Shown here: positions 6,451-14,159 of the stretch, in pieces
How the letters are laid out: each line of letters opens with the position of its first letter
Numbering within the stretch: position 1 is the first letter of the stretch
Origin: Akkermansiaceae bacterium UBA985
GTDB taxonomy: Bacteria; Verrucomicrobiota; Verrucomicrobiia; Verrucomicrobiales; Akkermansiaceae
DNA length: 20,095 bases
Reading direction: 5' to 3'
NCBI GenBank assembly: GCA_002292185.1
Contig: DBBL01000055.1
Coordinates: 1-20,095, forward strand
Translations under genes and position numbers: made by a program
The notes under the pieces: generated by a model
Database searches by the model: none
Seen by the model: only the letters and a program-made list of their open reading frames with translations
Told to the model about the DNA's origin: nothing

Positions 6451-8100
6451 CTATTCCAGCAGGCTCTCTGCCATTGCTCGCGCCTGCTCACCGCCTCCAC
6501 CAAGCATACGGACAAGCTCATTAATGCGCTCCTCCCCGCTTACCCTCACCAAACGCGAGCACGTTCTGCCGGATTCCACATCTTTACTCACGACAAAGTG
6601 ATGCGCGGCGACAGCTGCCACTTGCGGGAAATGGGTAATCGAGACCACTTGATGCTGTTCCCCGAGACGCGCCATTTTACAGCCGACCGCTCGTGCAATT
6701 TCCCCACCTACATTGGCATCGATTTCATCAAAGACCATAAGGGGGGTCGCATCTTGTTGAGCAAGGGCGCTCTTGACCGAGAGCATGACACGGGAAATCT
6801 CACCACTCGATGCAATTTGCCTGAGTGGCTTCATCGGCTCTCCTGGATTGGGACCAAATTCAAACTCGACGTCTTCAAGACCGCTCATGCTCGGCTTGGC
6901 ATGCGGCATTAAACGCACATCGAAAGCAGCCTGCTTAAATCCAAGCTCCTTCAGGTGGTGGGAGATATCCTTGGCAAGCTTGGGCGCTAAGCGACGTCTT
7001 TTGTCACTCAACTTTATGCCCAGCTCATCTGTTTCAATACGAGCTGCATCGACTTCTTCCTGAAGGCACTGCAAATGTTCAGAACGATTTTCCACCCTAT
7101 CCAGGCGCTGGGCCACTTCACCCCTATGCTCTAATACGTCTTCAAGAGACGGGCCATACTTCCTCTTGAGCGACTCTAGCATATTGATGCGCTCCTCAAG
7201 ACGCAGCAACTCAGCCGGATCAGTGTTGAGCTCCTCAAGATACTGAGTCAAACCATATTCCATTTCCTGGAGCTCAAGTGCCGTTTTATCCACCCCTTCG
7301 AGAGTATCACGTAGCGCTGGATCCAACTTTTCGAGATCACGGCTTACTTTTTGCAACTGTCCTATTTGATGATTCAGTGAATCATCACTACCACCCAAAA
7401 GCGCTAAAGCCCTGCTCAGTGATTCGGACAGATGTGAGCTATTAGATGCGCGCTGGTAAGTGGACTCTAGCTCACTCTCATCACTGATGTTAATGCCTGC
7501 TGCATCAATTTCCTCTAGCTGATGTGAGAGTAAATCCAGTTCCCGTGCATCGGCCATACCTGCTGTTTGAAAATCATCCAAGGCATCTGACTTGTCTCTC
7601 CAGGCTCGCCACTTAGCTCGATATTTGCCGCATAGCTCAGTAACGCCCGCGTAGGCATCGAGCATCGCAAGCTGACGCTCCGTCGATAATAGCCCCTGAT
7701 GATCATGTGGGCCATGCAGATCAACGAGATGCTCACCAAGACCTTTCAGCAGGCTGAGTGTTGCTGGTGAATTATTCACAAATTGCTTGTTAGAGGACTG
7801 ACCAATCACACGCTTTATGATCAGTTGCCCGTCCTCGCATGGTTCTAAACCGCCCTCAGTCAGCACCGCATTAAAGAGCGGCACATTCGCCAAGTCAAAA
7901 ACAGCTTCGACGATACAGCTGCTCTCGCCCGTGCGGATCAATCCCTTATCGGCACGCTCGCCCAACACGAGCTTCAGGGCGCCAACAATCACAGATTTTC
8001 CTGCGCCTGTCTCACCCGTCACCCCTACTAGACCGGTGTCCAAATGCCACTCCAACTCATCAACGAGTGCGAGGTTTTTTACTTTGAGCAAACTCAACAT
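6451..8100 (-). CDS. recN: DNA repair protein RecN
   Basis: SMC-like ATPase acting early in recombinational repair of double-strand breaks. The 549 residues match the family (E. coli about 553). The N-terminal ATPase half has Walker A GETGAGKS (29-36). Residues from about 155 to 380 are helical and heptad-like, forming the antiparallel coiled coil. The C-terminal half has the ABC signature at 431-434, Walker B LMVFDEID (454-461) and the H-loop SITHFPQVA with His near 490. The signature reads SSGEISR where most family members have SGGELSR, and the D-loop region reads DEIDANVGGE where TGVSG is common. The start is ATG at 8100, at once followed by the family-typical LKVKNLALVDELE. It is divergent from the PhnP-like gene, with a 60-bp shared upstream region. 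Confidence 0.96.
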   Translation of the reverse strand: MLSLLKVKNLALVDELEWHLDTGLVGVTGETGAGKSVIVGALKLVLGERADKGLIRTGESSCIVEAVFDLANVPLFNAVLTEGGLEPCEDGQLIIKRVIGQSSNKQFVNNSPATLSLLKGLGEHLVDLHGPHDHQGLLSTERQLAMLDAYAGVTELCGKYRAKWRAWRDKSDALDDFQTAGMADARELDLLSHQLEEIDAAGINISDESELESTYQRASNSSHLSESLSRALALLGGSDDSLNHQIGQLQKVSRDLEKLDPALRDTLEGVDKTALELQEMEYGLTQYLEELNTDPAELLRLEERINMLESLKRKYGPSLEDVLEHRGEVAQRLDRVENRSEHLQCLQEEVDAARIETDELGIKLSDKRRRLAPKLAKDISHHLKELGFKQAAFDVRLMPHAKPSMSGLEDVEFEFGPNPGEPMKPLRQIASSGEISRVMLSVKSALAQQDATPLMVFDEIDANVGGEIARAVGCKMARLGEQHQVVSITHFPQVAAVAAHHFVVSKDVESGRTCSRLVRVSGEERINELVRMLGGGGEQARAMAESLLE

Positions 8101-8160
8101 GATCTTCTTTCACCAATCTCCTTGGCTCTATGGGTGTAATTATGCAAAGCTAAAGCCAAG

Positions 8161-8958
8161 TTGAAACCTGAAATTTGCCTCACTTTCCTCGGTACGAGTA
8201 CATCTACTGGTGTTCCAATCATTGGGTGCCGCTGTGAAGTCTGCACTTCCGATGATCCAAAACTAAAACGCACACGTTCTTCGATTCATCTACAGACACC
8301 CGAATATTCGATTCTTGTTGATACAGGGCCGGATCTTCGTGAGCAAGCACTTCGTGAAAATCTTACTCAAGTAGACAGCGTTCTCTACACTCATGCGCAT
8401 CTTGATCATATTACTGGTTTTGACGAGTTGCGTGCCTTCTGCTGGCACCGCGATACAGCCCTTCCTCTTTACGGATCCCCAGCATGCCTGGCGGAAATAA
8501 AACGAATCTACCAGTGGGCCTTTCTTCCCAGCAACAACAACCGCGGCTATGTCAGACCTGAGGCCAATGAAACCGAGGGCCCCTTCACTCTGGGAAAACT
8601 AGTCATCACCCCTATTGCCGTGGAACATGGCAACATCGAAACCCAAGGGTATCGTTTTGATTACCCAGGCGCTCCATCCATCGCTTATCTCCCTGACGTG
8701 AAAACCATTCCATCACAAAGCTGGCATCTCTTGGAAGATATCTCCGTGCTCATTATTGACTCCCTGCATAAGCGCGAACACCCAACGCACATGAACCTCA
8801 GCGAATCCATCTCCAACGCTACTCAGCTGAGGGCCAAGCAGGTATATCTGACCCATCTTTCACATGAGCTTGACGTTGATCAGACTTTGGGTGAGCTTGC
8901 GGAGCACTTTCAGTTTGCCCATGACGGCATGAAACTGACTTTTCCTGCCGATGCATAG
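8161..8958 (+). CDS. PhnP-like metallo-beta-lactamase-fold hydrolase
   Basis: A 265-residue metal-dependent hydrolase of the metallo-beta-lactamase fold, probably a cytoplasmic phosphodiesterase. Visible are FLGTSTSTGVP (9-19), a structural zinc knuckle GCRCEVC (Cys23, Cys25, Cys28), the metal motif THAHLDH (His78, His80, Asp82, His83), a further histidine in VEHGN, Asp in YLPDVK, and LTHLSHELD near the C-terminus. The CxCxxC knuckle is shared with PhnP, the cyclic phosphate phosphodiesterase of phosphonate breakdown. No phn genes are nearby, so that specific reaction is not claimed. The start is TTG: the family core begins at residue 9 and no in-frame ATG fits. Only 46 bp separate it from the TIGR03790 gene, so they may be co-transcribed. 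Confidence 0.88.
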   Translation: MKPEICLTFLGTSTSTGVPIIGCRCEVCTSDDPKLKRTRSSIHLQTPEYSILVDTGPDLREQALRENLTQVDSVLYTHAHLDHITGFDELRAFCWHRDTALPLYGSPACLAEIKRIYQWAFLPSNNNRGYVRPEANETEGPFTLGKLVITPIAVEHGNIETQGYRFDYPGAPSIAYLPDVKTIPSQSWHLLEDISVLIIDSLHKREHPTHMNLSESISNATQLRAKQVYLTHLSHELDVDQTLGELAEHFQFAHDGMKLTFPADA

Positions 8959-9004
8959 ATGATCTGATTGAACCTCCAGTTGCTCACTTGCTCGGTCTCA
9001 TACT

Positions 9005-10624
9005 ATGAAAACACTCATTGCCGCTTTTTTACTTTCTGTCCTGGTCGCAAAGGCAGCTCCGATTGCGCCCGAAAGTGTTGCCGTGGTCTACAACAGTAAT
9101 ATTGCTGAGTCTGAGGATCTCGCGGAATACTATGCTCAAGTGCGCAATATCCCTGCACAAAACCTAATCGGCATTTCACTACCAGAGCGAGGCCAGATCT
9201 CGCGTATTGCCTACAACACCTCCCTGCGTGACCCTCTAAGAAATGCCTTTAGCGCACGTGGATGGTGGACATTTGGACGCACTGCTGAGGGCACGATCAT
9301 GCCTGCCACATGCAAAATCACCACCGTCGTCTGCATGCGCGGCGTTCCCTTCAAGATAGGACGCGAGGTGATTCCTGCCGAACAGGCCGACAAATCTGCC
9401 AAACTAGGCCCTCAATTTGCCCATGTCAATGAGGCCTCTGTCGATTCAGAACTTGCTATGATGGGCATACAGGGAATTCCAACAGCTGGCCCACTAAATA
9501 ACCCCTACTTCAAAAAGGATCAATCTTTCGCAAGCGCAAAACTCTCCATCATGCTGCTCGTTGGCCGGATTGATGGCCCCAGTTACGAAATCTGCAAACG
9601 CATGATCAATGATGCCGTCTCCACCGAAACTCACGGTCTTTGGGGCATGTGTTATATCGACATCGCAAAAAAAGGCGGCGGCTACGCTATGGGCGACCAG
9701 TGGCTTGAAAACATTGCCGAACTTAATTTTTTCACGGGTATTCCAACCGTGATCGATCGGAACAAACAAACGTTCACGACCAACTACCCCATGAGTGATG
9801 CCGCTCTATATTACGGCTGGTACACGAAACACCGAAACGGGCCATTACTCAACGAACATTTTAAATTCCGCAAGGGTGCTGTTGCCATGCATCTGCATTC
9901 CTTTAGCGCCAGCAACTTGCGTGACACTAACAGCCATTGGACAGGCCCCATTCTCGCCAAGGGAGCAGCCGCAACCATAGGTAATGTTTACGAGCCCTAT
10001 TTACACCTCACGCACCATTTGGATATTTTTCACGATCGCTTGATTAAAGGGTTTTCCCTTGTTGAAGCCGCCTACATGGCTGCGCCTACCTTATCATGGC
10101 AAAATGTGGTGCTCGGCGACCCCCTTTACCGCCCATTTTTACACCTAGAAGGCAGCGGGGAGTTGACCGATCAAGATCGTGACTATCGGGCCATCCGCGT
10201 TGCTAATGAGCGCTGGGGCAAACAGCCGGACACCTTGATTCAAAAACTTCGCACAGCTGCGGCAGCTAAAAACAATGGCAGGATTTACGAATACCTCGGG
10301 CTTTGGCACCGCCAGAACGAAGATAACAAAATCGCCATCGCCTTCTTTGATTCGGCCAGCAAGAAGCACTTAAAAGAATCAGATCAGCTACGCCAATGGC
10401 TCTACACCGCAGACATTCATCGTGAGGCTGGCAACAAACGCATGGCCATTCAAATACTCAGGCAGGCAAATCAAATGATTCCTAGTATTCCAGAATCGCT
10501 CACCACCCTGGCTATCCTCAATATTCTCGACCCACCGCCTCCGCCTCCCGCAAAGCTGCCTGCAAACGACACCGCTGAACAACCTGCGACACAAGGCCAG
10601 CCAGCCCCAGTAGCCCAACCATAA
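9005..10624 (+). CDS. Secreted TIGR03790-family protein of unknown function
   Basis: A 539-residue exported protein. It has a signal peptide (MKT basic start, hydrophobic core, cleavage expected after AKA at residue 17). The mature protein opens with a TIGR03790-like core: VAVVYNSNIAESEDLAEYY, RNIPAQNLIGI, then CMRGVPFKI, and later HLHSFSASNLR, GAAATIGNVYEPYL and VVLGDPLYRPF. Members are known mainly from conserved uncharacterised proteins of Verrucomicrobia, Planctomycetes and Acidobacteria; no biochemical role is established that I know of. From about residue 390 the sequence becomes helical and repeat-like (IYEYLGLWHRQNEDNKIAIAFFDSA, then LYTADIHREAGNKRMAIQIL), consistent with two or three TPR units. 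The tail has a run of six prolines and is Pro/Ala/Gln-rich. The ATG at 9005 has no Shine-Dalgarno sequence. Confidence 0.85.
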   Translation: MKTLIAAFLLSVLVAKAAPIAPESVAVVYNSNIAESEDLAEYYAQVRNIPAQNLIGISLPERGQISRIAYNTSLRDPLRNAFSARGWWTFGRTAEGTIMPATCKITTVVCMRGVPFKIGREVIPAEQADKSAKLGPQFAHVNEASVDSELAMMGIQGIPTAGPLNNPYFKKDQSFASAKLSIMLLVGRIDGPSYEICKRMINDAVSTETHGLWGMCYIDIAKKGGGYAMGDQWLENIAELNFFTGIPTVIDRNKQTFTTNYPMSDAALYYGWYTKHRNGPLLNEHFKFRKGAVAMHLHSFSASNLRDTNSHWTGPILAKGAAATIGNVYEPYLHLTHHLDIFHDRLIKGFSLVEAAYMAAPTLSWQNVVLGDPLYRPFLHLEGSGELTDQDRDYRAIRVANERWGKQPDTLIQKLRTAAAAKNNGRIYEYLGLWHRQNEDNKIAIAFFDSASKKHLKESDQLRQWLYTADIHREAGNKRMAIQILRQANQMIPSIPESLTTLAILNILDPPPPPPAKLPANDTAEQPATQGQPAPVAQP

Positions 10625-10919
10625 TCATTTGGAGCGACAGCCATCAAAGCAACAAAAGCGGCCACGATGACTGATTTTTATTGGCTACTCAATAAAGTGC
10701 AATAAAATCTCCGAACGCTTCGTATAGAAAAAATCTCACTCAGATCACTAATACCCATGAAATCACTCGCTATTACCTCCATTGCTATACTCTCACTCGC
10801 CTCATAGAATCAACTAAGGCCTTTTCTTTTGCATAGGAATTGCCTTCTAATAAGCACCTAATCATGGAATTTGCCTTTTAGACAACTCTACTTACCTATC
10901 ACTTACCTCATCCAACATC
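10625..10919. other. Intergenic region with micro-ORF and imperfect repeats (295 bp)
   Basis: No full gene is present. The region holds a 16-codon signal-peptide-like ORF (10757-10807). It also has a near-duplicate pair in which GGAATTGCCTT is followed some 30 bp later by GGAATTTGCCTT, each followed by a stop-rich stretch, and a repeated CTTACCT motif just before the FHA start codon. It looks like decayed or expanded sequence. The promoter of the FHA gene should be here, but no clear -35/-10 pair stands out. Confidence 0.55.
10757..10807 (+). CDS. 16-codon signal-peptide-like micro-ORF, possibly a gene remnant
   Basis: ATG AAA opens a frame coding for MKSLAITSIAILSLAS and ends in TAG. It has a basic N-region, a hydrophobic core and a small-residue end, exactly like the first part of a Sec signal peptide, but it stops where cleavage would occur. 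No continuation of a mature protein is visible in the other plus-strand frames before the FHA gene. It may be the relic of a lost exported protein, a tiny hydrophobic peptide, or chance. There is no Shine-Dalgarno sequence. Confidence 0.25.
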   Translation: MKSLAITSIAILSLAS

Positions 10920-11693
10920 ATGCCTAGAATTGTTATCACAGAGCCCGATGGCCCAGGCCAACCTTACCGATTTGAAATTGACCGCAAGCATGTCAGCATT
11001 GGACGTGGTAGTGATAATGAGATCCTGCTCACACACGACTCTACCTCTAGTGAGCACTGCACGATGGAACGAGTCAAAGGAGGATTTATCTTGCGTGATC
11101 AAGATTCCACCAACGGCATCCAACAAGACAAATCCTTAATGCAGGTCATCGATCTCAAGGACGGCATGGAGGTGAATATGGGCGATGTCACTCTGGCTTT
11201 TCAGCTTTCTGAGGAAGAGATCGAAACCCTTTCCAAGGAGGACTTTGTGCCACATCAGATGAAGAAACAGTCCGCTTCACAAGCCGAAGCTGAAGTGGTG
11301 AAAAAGAACAGCTTAGCTCTCAAGGAAAACTCCGCTTCATCTGATGAAAACAAGCAATCCGACGAATCAGACAGCCCGAGTTCGCCCACACCCACACCTC
11401 CCACCCCTCCTAGCTACAACCAACCGGTGATTCGCTCTGGTGGAAGCTCAGCAAAGCCACTTCTGATCTTTATCCTCATTATTGCAGCTATCTTTACGGG
11501 CATGACCATTAGCCACAAATTGCGCACGGGGGACTCCCTTCCCGGCAAGCTCATCGATCTCCTCAAAAGAAAGCCTGTCTCAGAAAAAGCAGACCAGACT
11601 ACGGATCCCTCAGCTCCCTTAAAGGCTGAAGAAAAACCCACTGAATCGCGTTCTGCAAGAAGCGAGCCTGCGATGGGAATGGGAGTGGAATAA
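10920..11693 (+). CDS. FHA-domain membrane protein
   Basis: A 257-residue protein with an N-terminal forkhead-associated domain, a phosphothreonine-binding module. Canonical residues are present: GRG (28-30), SSEH (43-46) and STNG (63-66), so binding should be functional. After residue 98 comes a charged Ser/Lys/Glu-rich linker, then a proline/threonine stretch (about 152-168), then one transmembrane helix (about 180-197) and a 60-residue hydrophilic tail. With the FHA domain expected in the cytoplasm, the tail would face the periplasm. The ATG at 10920 lies directly before the FHA fold, with no Shine-Dalgarno sequence. No Ser/Thr kinase or phosphatase gene is in the window. It converges on the lplA-like gene with 26 bp between stops. 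Confidence 0.88.
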   Translation: MPRIVITEPDGPGQPYRFEIDRKHVSIGRGSDNEILLTHDSTSSEHCTMERVKGGFILRDQDSTNGIQQDKSLMQVIDLKDGMEVNMGDVTLAFQLSEEEIETLSKEDFVPHQMKKQSASQAEAEVVKKNSLALKENSASSDENKQSDESDSPSSPTPTPPTPPSYNQPVIRSGGSSAKPLLIFILIIAAIFTGMTISHKLRTGDSLPGKLIDLLKRKPVSEKADQTTDPSAPLKAEEKPTESRSARSEPAMGMGVE

Positions 11694-11719
11694 GGGCTTA
11701 GGCAGGTAACCCGCCTGTA

Positions 11720-12403
11720 TTACTTCTTCCCCAGCCACGCTGCCGTGGCGTAGCGATCAGCAGCGATCGCTAGCACTTCTTCTTCAAAGCTTTCACAAGC
11801 ACGCCAGGCTTTCTGTTTACTTGCCAGCTGACAGGCAAACTCCTGCCCAATCAGATCTGCGTCCAACTCCGTCAAAAGGCTGCCTTGATGGAGTAATCCG
11901 TGGCGTGTTCGGCGCTGACCAGCACCAGCGATTTTTACCCCCTGTGTGTCAGCCAAGTCAAACGCAACTGGGTTGTTAAAACATACAGAACCGTCACCAT
12001 CATCATGATCGTTCAGCTCAACATTCTGACCTAATGCGTTGAGCACACCAGCTAGCACCTGGTGAATGATTCGGTAACTCGATGCTCCTCGCTCATGACT
12101 CAGCCCACATTGCCGTGGAACGACCAGAGTATAGGTTAGATCAATGCGGTGATCGACAATACCGCCACCGGTCCACCTTCTGACATAATCAACAGGGCTC
12201 TCTTTACTTGATGGAAAAACAAGCCTCGCATCTTCCAAGGCATGGAAATAACCAAAACTTACCGATGGCTCACTCCAGTCATAAATCCTTAGAATAGGAT
12301 CGTTCCCAACGTGCGATATCAAGACCTGATCTACCGCCATATTTTCGGCAGCCTTGCGCACAGTGGTATCTCTCCAGTAGATCAGATTGTCAAAGACGGG
12401 CAT
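11720..12403 (-). CDS. Short lipoate-protein-ligase-family protein (BPL/LplA/LipB fold)
   Basis: A 227-residue protein of the biotin/lipoate transferase fold. Visible are AAENMAVDQVLI near the N-terminus, LRIYDWSEPSVSFGYF, the nucleotide/lipoate loop VRRWTGGGIVDH, and the catalytic-lysine region GVKIAGAGQRRTRHGLLHQGSL with the conserved lysine. It lacks the C-terminal accessory domain of E. coli LplA (about 338 residues), as do LipM/LipL-type amidotransferases and split ligases. It could therefore transfer lipoate or octanoate between carrier proteins, or ligate lipoate with a separate partner. The GGG loop and lysine support activity. It is the last gene of a minus-strand unit with the LC7-like and parA genes, with a 23-bp gap. 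A functional link to those genes is not evident and could be simple adjacency. Confidence 0.82.
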   Translation of the reverse strand: MPVFDNLIYWRDTTVRKAAENMAVDQVLISHVGNDPILRIYDWSEPSVSFGYFHALEDARLVFPSSKESPVDYVRRWTGGGIVDHRIDLTYTLVVPRQCGLSHERGASSYRIIHQVLAGVLNALGQNVELNDHDDGDGSVCFNNPVAFDLADTQGVKIAGAGQRRTRHGLLHQGSLLTELDADLIGQEFACQLASKQKAWRACESFEEEVLAIAADRYATAAWLGKK

Positions 12404-12426
12404 GTGAATGGATGATGAAAATCCAC

Positions 12427-13374
12427 CTAACGACGGCTCTCAATCGTTCTGTGAAGCTCATCTGCGACTTGCATGACTCGCACAGCCCCAATGGGTCCAG
12501 GGAAGATGACTCCCAAAATAAGTAAGCCATAACGGCTATCTACTGGGATTACCTCAAGTGTTGAGTTTGCCCCAATCTTAACATGCAGATTGCCCACAGC
12601 GGCTGCTCCAGCGGATTGGCGATTTGCTCGTTGAGAGGCATTAGCCAAGGTTCGCGCCACTTGGATAAGCTTTGCGTTCTCGACTTCATCGAGAAGAATC
12701 TGACCATTGACATCAATAAGAAACATCGCTTTGGCTCCGAGATCTTCTCGAATAACCTGACTGAATTGGCGGATTCGAGATAGAAAAGGCCCACGTGCGT
12801 CTAGCTTACGTATGGGCTCGTCATTATCAACGGGGGACGGCGAAGATTCCTTAACGGTGTCCGAGCTAGATGCCGGCACCTCCGAGGCTGTAGCCTTAGT
12901 GGCCTTATCTTCCTGGCTTTCAACCTTGGCTGCCATGACGTCTGCCGTGCTGTGATTTTGATTAACTGATATGTGAAACGGAGAATCAACTTGAGCAGCT
13001 TTCGGCTCTGTAGTTTGCGCCGGCTTCTCAGTATCCTCGATAGGACTGGTGAGCTCAATACTTGATGTATCGGCTTGTTGGGATAGCGCATCACCTGCGG
13101 AACCGTCATCTGCAGCCTTATCCTCAGCCTTATCCTCGGGTTCATTCGGCGGCTGCGGCGCAGGCTGCACTTCTTGTTTGTCGGAAGAATCTACCACTAC
13201 AGTCTCGCCTGATTTAGCTAGAGTTGGCGTATCACCCCCACCAGCAAAACCCTCAAACACCTCACCATAGGCAGCATCCACTGCAGCTTCCTCTACCTCA
13301 GGGGGGGGTGCCAGCAAGCCCTCCGCCAAACGGCGAACTTCCTTAGCGTCTAACCATGGTTGTAGCGGATCCAT
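12427..13374 (-). CDS. Acidic disordered protein with Roadblock/LC7-like C-terminal domain
   Basis: A 315-residue protein with three parts. Residues 1-25 (MDPLQPWLDAKEVRRLAEGL) form an amphipathic helix that could be a binding peptide. Residues about 30-190 are low-complexity, rich in E, D, S, P, T and A, and surely disordered; they include a DNA-level tandem repeat giving EDKAEDKA. Residues about 195-312 resemble a Roadblock/LC7 fold: helix ARGPFLSRIRQFSQVIRED, strand AMFLIDVNGQILLDE, helix LIQVARTLANASQRANRQ, strands NLHVKIG and LEVIPVDSRYGLLILGVIF, final helix VRVMQVADELHRTI. Roadblock proteins such as MglB act as small-GTPase partners or scaffolds. No GTPase gene is adjacent here; a ParA-type ATPase is, 20 bp upstream. 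The fold assignment comes from pattern recognition only. Confidence 0.7.
   Translation of the reverse strand: MDPLQPWLDAKEVRRLAEGLLAPPPEVEEAAVDAAYGEVFEGFAGGGDTPTLAKSGETVVVDSSDKQEVQPAPQPPNEPEDKAEDKAADDGSAGDALSQQADTSSIELTSPIEDTEKPAQTTEPKAAQVDSPFHISVNQNHSTADVMAAKVESQEDKATKATASEVPASSSDTVKESSPSPVDNDEPIRKLDARGPFLSRIRQFSQVIREDLGAKAMFLIDVNGQILLDEVENAKLIQVARTLANASQRANRQSAGAAAVGNLHVKIGANSTLEVIPVDSRYGLLILGVIFPGPIGAVRVMQVADELHRTIESRR
13114..13137. repeat. 12-bp perfect tandem repeat inside the LC7-like gene
   Basis: AGCCTTATCCTC occurs twice back to back (13114-13125 and 13126-13137), encoding a repeated Glu-Asp-Lys-Ala on the minus strand within the disordered arm. It keeps the reading frame, so it could change linker length by slippage without destroying the protein. 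Confidence 0.85.
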
Positions 13375-13394
13375 TAATTTTTGGCTTATTTTGT

Positions 13395-14159
13395 CTACTG
13401 ATTAATGGTTGCGTCAATTTCTGCGCGAAGGCTTTCAAAGATAGCAAGTACTCCAGCGCCCTCTTCCATCACCCCAACCGGCAAGCCCTTAGCGCTTGCC
13501 CGAACAAAAAGGTCATCGCGAGGTATGACGTTACGCAAAACCATTTTTTGCGGCAAAAGATTTCGTAATGCTTGCACAGCTTCGACACTTTCTGTGAGCC
13601 GGTTCTGAACCATCGTCATCAACACCCCGCAAACTTTCAATCTAGGGTTGACGATCTGCATCCGCGTTAACGCTTCAAGCATTTTTGGTACTGAGCGCAC
13701 ACCTAGAGGCTCTGCTTGCTGAGGCACAACCACCGCCGTACAGGCAGAGAGCACATCAGCTGTTGCTCCAAACAGTCCCGCCGCTGTATCAATAATGCAA
13801 ACATCATAGCCTTGTTCCTCAGCCATTTTAAAGAAGGTCCGCACTCGGTGCAGCGATACACCCATAGCTCCCCCCCCCAACTCATAATCACTGCAACGAC
13901 CCGCAGGAACAATGCTCAAGGTCTCGAGTCGAGTAGGTATGATCAGATCCTCGATGGGAAAGTCCGAATCTGCAATAGCATCATAAAAACCACTAAGTGA
14001 TCGTGATTGTCTGGTTAAAGATAATCCGACAGAACCTTGTGGGTCGGCATCAACAAGCAGCGTTCGTTTGCCCATCCTTGCGTAAGCGTGGGCAAGATTG
14101 ATTGAGACCGTGGTTTTACCCACACCTCCTTTTTGACTGGTTATGGCGATAGTGATCAA
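13395..14159 (-). CDS. ParA/MinD-type Walker ATPase
   Basis: A 254-residue deviant-Walker ATPase of the ParA/MinD/Soj class. The P-loop KGGVGKTT (10-17) carries the signature lysine. VDADPQGS (36-43) is the typical ParA switch region, and CIIDTAAG carries the Walker B aspartate. QAEPLGVRSVPKMLEAL and LTRMQIVNPRLKVCGVLMTMV are typical ParA segments. ParA proteins form ATP-dependent dimers, bind DNA nonspecifically and position plasmids, chromosomes or protein cargos. There is no MinD-like C-terminal membrane helix and no N-terminal helix-turn-helix, so it is a short (type Ib/Soj-like) form. The start codon is TTG, just two residues before the first strand. No parB gene or parS-like repeat is adjacent; the next gene encodes the LC7-like protein, suggesting an orphan ParA with its own adaptor. 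Confidence 0.92.
   Translation of the reverse strand: MITIAITSQKGGVGKTTVSINLAHAYARMGKRTLLVDADPQGSVGLSLTRQSRSLSGFYDAIADSDFPIEDLIIPTRLETLSIVPAGRCSDYELGGGAMGVSLHRVRTFFKMAEEQGYDVCIIDTAAGLFGATADVLSACTAVVVPQQAEPLGVRSVPKMLEALTRMQIVNPRLKVCGVLMTMVQNRLTESVEAVQALRNLLPQKMVLRNVIPRDDLFVRASAKGLPVGVMEEGAGVLAIFESLRAEIDATINQ

Noticed and set aside
6280..6912. Open frame of 210 codons on the plus strand overlapping the recN 3' end
   Set aside because: It is antisense to a certain recN gene, has no recognisable protein character and reflects recN codon structure.
8161..8958. True phosphonate-pathway PhnP
   Set aside because: The Cys knuckle fits, but no other phn gene is present and the knuckle is shared by broader PhnP-like proteins.
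11697..11720. Possible hairpin between the convergent FHA and lplA-like genes
   Set aside because: AGGC/GCCT with a mismatch gives a weak stem and no T-tract follows on either strand.
13395..14159. Plasmid or prophage partition locus
   Set aside because: There is no parB, parS-like repeat, replication or phage gene nearby, and the flanking genes are chromosomal housekeeping genes.
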